A stretch of DNA of 64,000 nucleotides from assembly GCA_016125005.1 (NCBI GenBank), contig WGMQ01000047.1:1-64000 (forward strand), in the 5' to 3' direction. Shown here in pieces: positions 63,726 through 64,000 of the stretch (position 1 is its first letter; the number at the start of each line of letters is the position of its first letter). Source of the stretch: a bacterium (GTDB taxonomy: Bacteria; Sumerlaeota; Sumerlaeia; SLMS01). The notes below the pieces were generated by a model. It was not told the origin of the DNA and searched no databases. It saw only the letters and a program-made list of their open reading frames with translations. A program made the position numbers and the translations under genes.

Positions 63726-64000
63726 TCAAGTCGTCCGGCGAGAACACGGCTGAATCAGGTACCGAACTGAAGACTCGAACGGCGGGCTCTTTCTTGAGGC
63801 ATGAAGACCGTAACACTTGTCCGCCAGAAAGAGAGCCCCCAAGGTCGAATGGACCCCCTCAAGAAGACCTCTGGCATGAATGGCAAGAAAGCCACCCCGA
63901 TCACCTCGCCGCCCGACGAGCACCACGATCGCATCGTCGCAGGCACGGGGGCGTCTTCTTGTCGTCCCGTAGACGACAACTTCCTCATTCCGATCGGGTC
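63726..64000 (-). pseudogene. C-terminal end of a second serine hydrolase (partial, possibly frameshifted)
   Basis: A minus-strand frame is open at the right edge and contains RACDDAIVVLV, closely resembling GACDDVIVVLL at the C-terminus of the hydrolase at 62286. At the base level CACGATC-CATCGTCGCAGGCAC (63927-63949) matches that gene with few changes, but one C is missing directly after it. The frame then continues past the expected end for another ~60 residues. Either a frameshifted copy or a diverged paralogue. Confidence 0.5.

Overview
The window is a 64 kb piece of a GC-rich, Gram-negative-type bacterial chromosome. Evidence for the envelope type is the number of lipobox proteins, a periplasmic-type amidase, type II/IV pilus parts, a lipid A/Kdo-kinase-like protein and BamE-like and M14 secreted proteins. 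Large secreted proteins with LamG, cadherin-like and dockerin-like modules, a golvesin-domain amidase, a GKRP-like double-SIS protein, GxxExxY and RAYT repeat islands, and dismantled ribosomal operons suggest an uncultured or deep-branching lineage (Sumerlaeota, Hydrogenedentota or PVC-like). That placement is inference only. Genes are dense, with many GTG/TTG starts and short or overlapping junctions.

Layout. 1-5000: a GxxExxY gene between palindromic repeat modules, then pyrF-pyrE, a Nudix hydrolase, a STAS protein, a DUF1579 protein and prmA. 5000-10700: rplM-rpsI with a strong terminator, a PAS/SpoIIE phosphatase, a YacL-like PIN-TRAM membrane protein and a secreted unknown. 10900-13920: a tight operon ispG-phyH-like-O-methyltransferase-thioredoxin-like ferredoxin. 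14000-19700: an orphan solute-binding lipoprotein, nadB, a multidomain amidase and a small BamE-like lipoprotein. 19830-21340: a repeat island in which a REP-associated (IS200-type) transposase lies between two ~370 bp near-identical copies whose ends are inverted repeats of each other. 21498-22519: rpsL-rpsG with no fusA or tuf after them. 22530-29520: a secreted thioredoxin-fold protein, proA, an orphan DNA methyltransferase, and a group ending with secG (ygfZ-like, membrane protein, TPR protein). 29860-32270: a large exoprotein. 32330-38770: a five-gene unit (two paralogous lipoproteins, hybrid histidine kinase, panE-like, glycosyltransferase). 38900-44613: a TM2 protein, a GKRP-like double-SIS protein, then the alpha operon infA-rpmJ-rpsM-rpsK-rpsD-rpoA-rplQ. 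44789-55536: dat-like aminotransferase, M14 carboxypeptidase, serC, nusA, a C39-like peptidase lipoprotein, glyA and pilB/gspE. 55548-56392: a HigBA-type toxin-antitoxin operon with a clear promoter/operator. 56393-64000: a YfhO-like membrane protein, a pilin-like protein, a secreted Hsp20, a GT2-Rossmann fusion, a Kdo-kinase-like protein, a serine hydrolase, and the tail of a second related hydrolase at the edge.

The chromosome backbone is housekeeping: pyrimidine, MEP isoprenoid, NAD, proline and serine/glycine synthesis, ribosome and transcription. It is interspersed with envelope/secretion functions and small repeat-associated islands. The strongest non-genic signal is an octamer, GTCTATAC, present 12 times (about one expected from base composition). 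It lies always inside genes and in different reading frames, and it forces the rare codons CTA, ATA and ACA. No CRISPR array, rRNA or tRNA gene was recognised.
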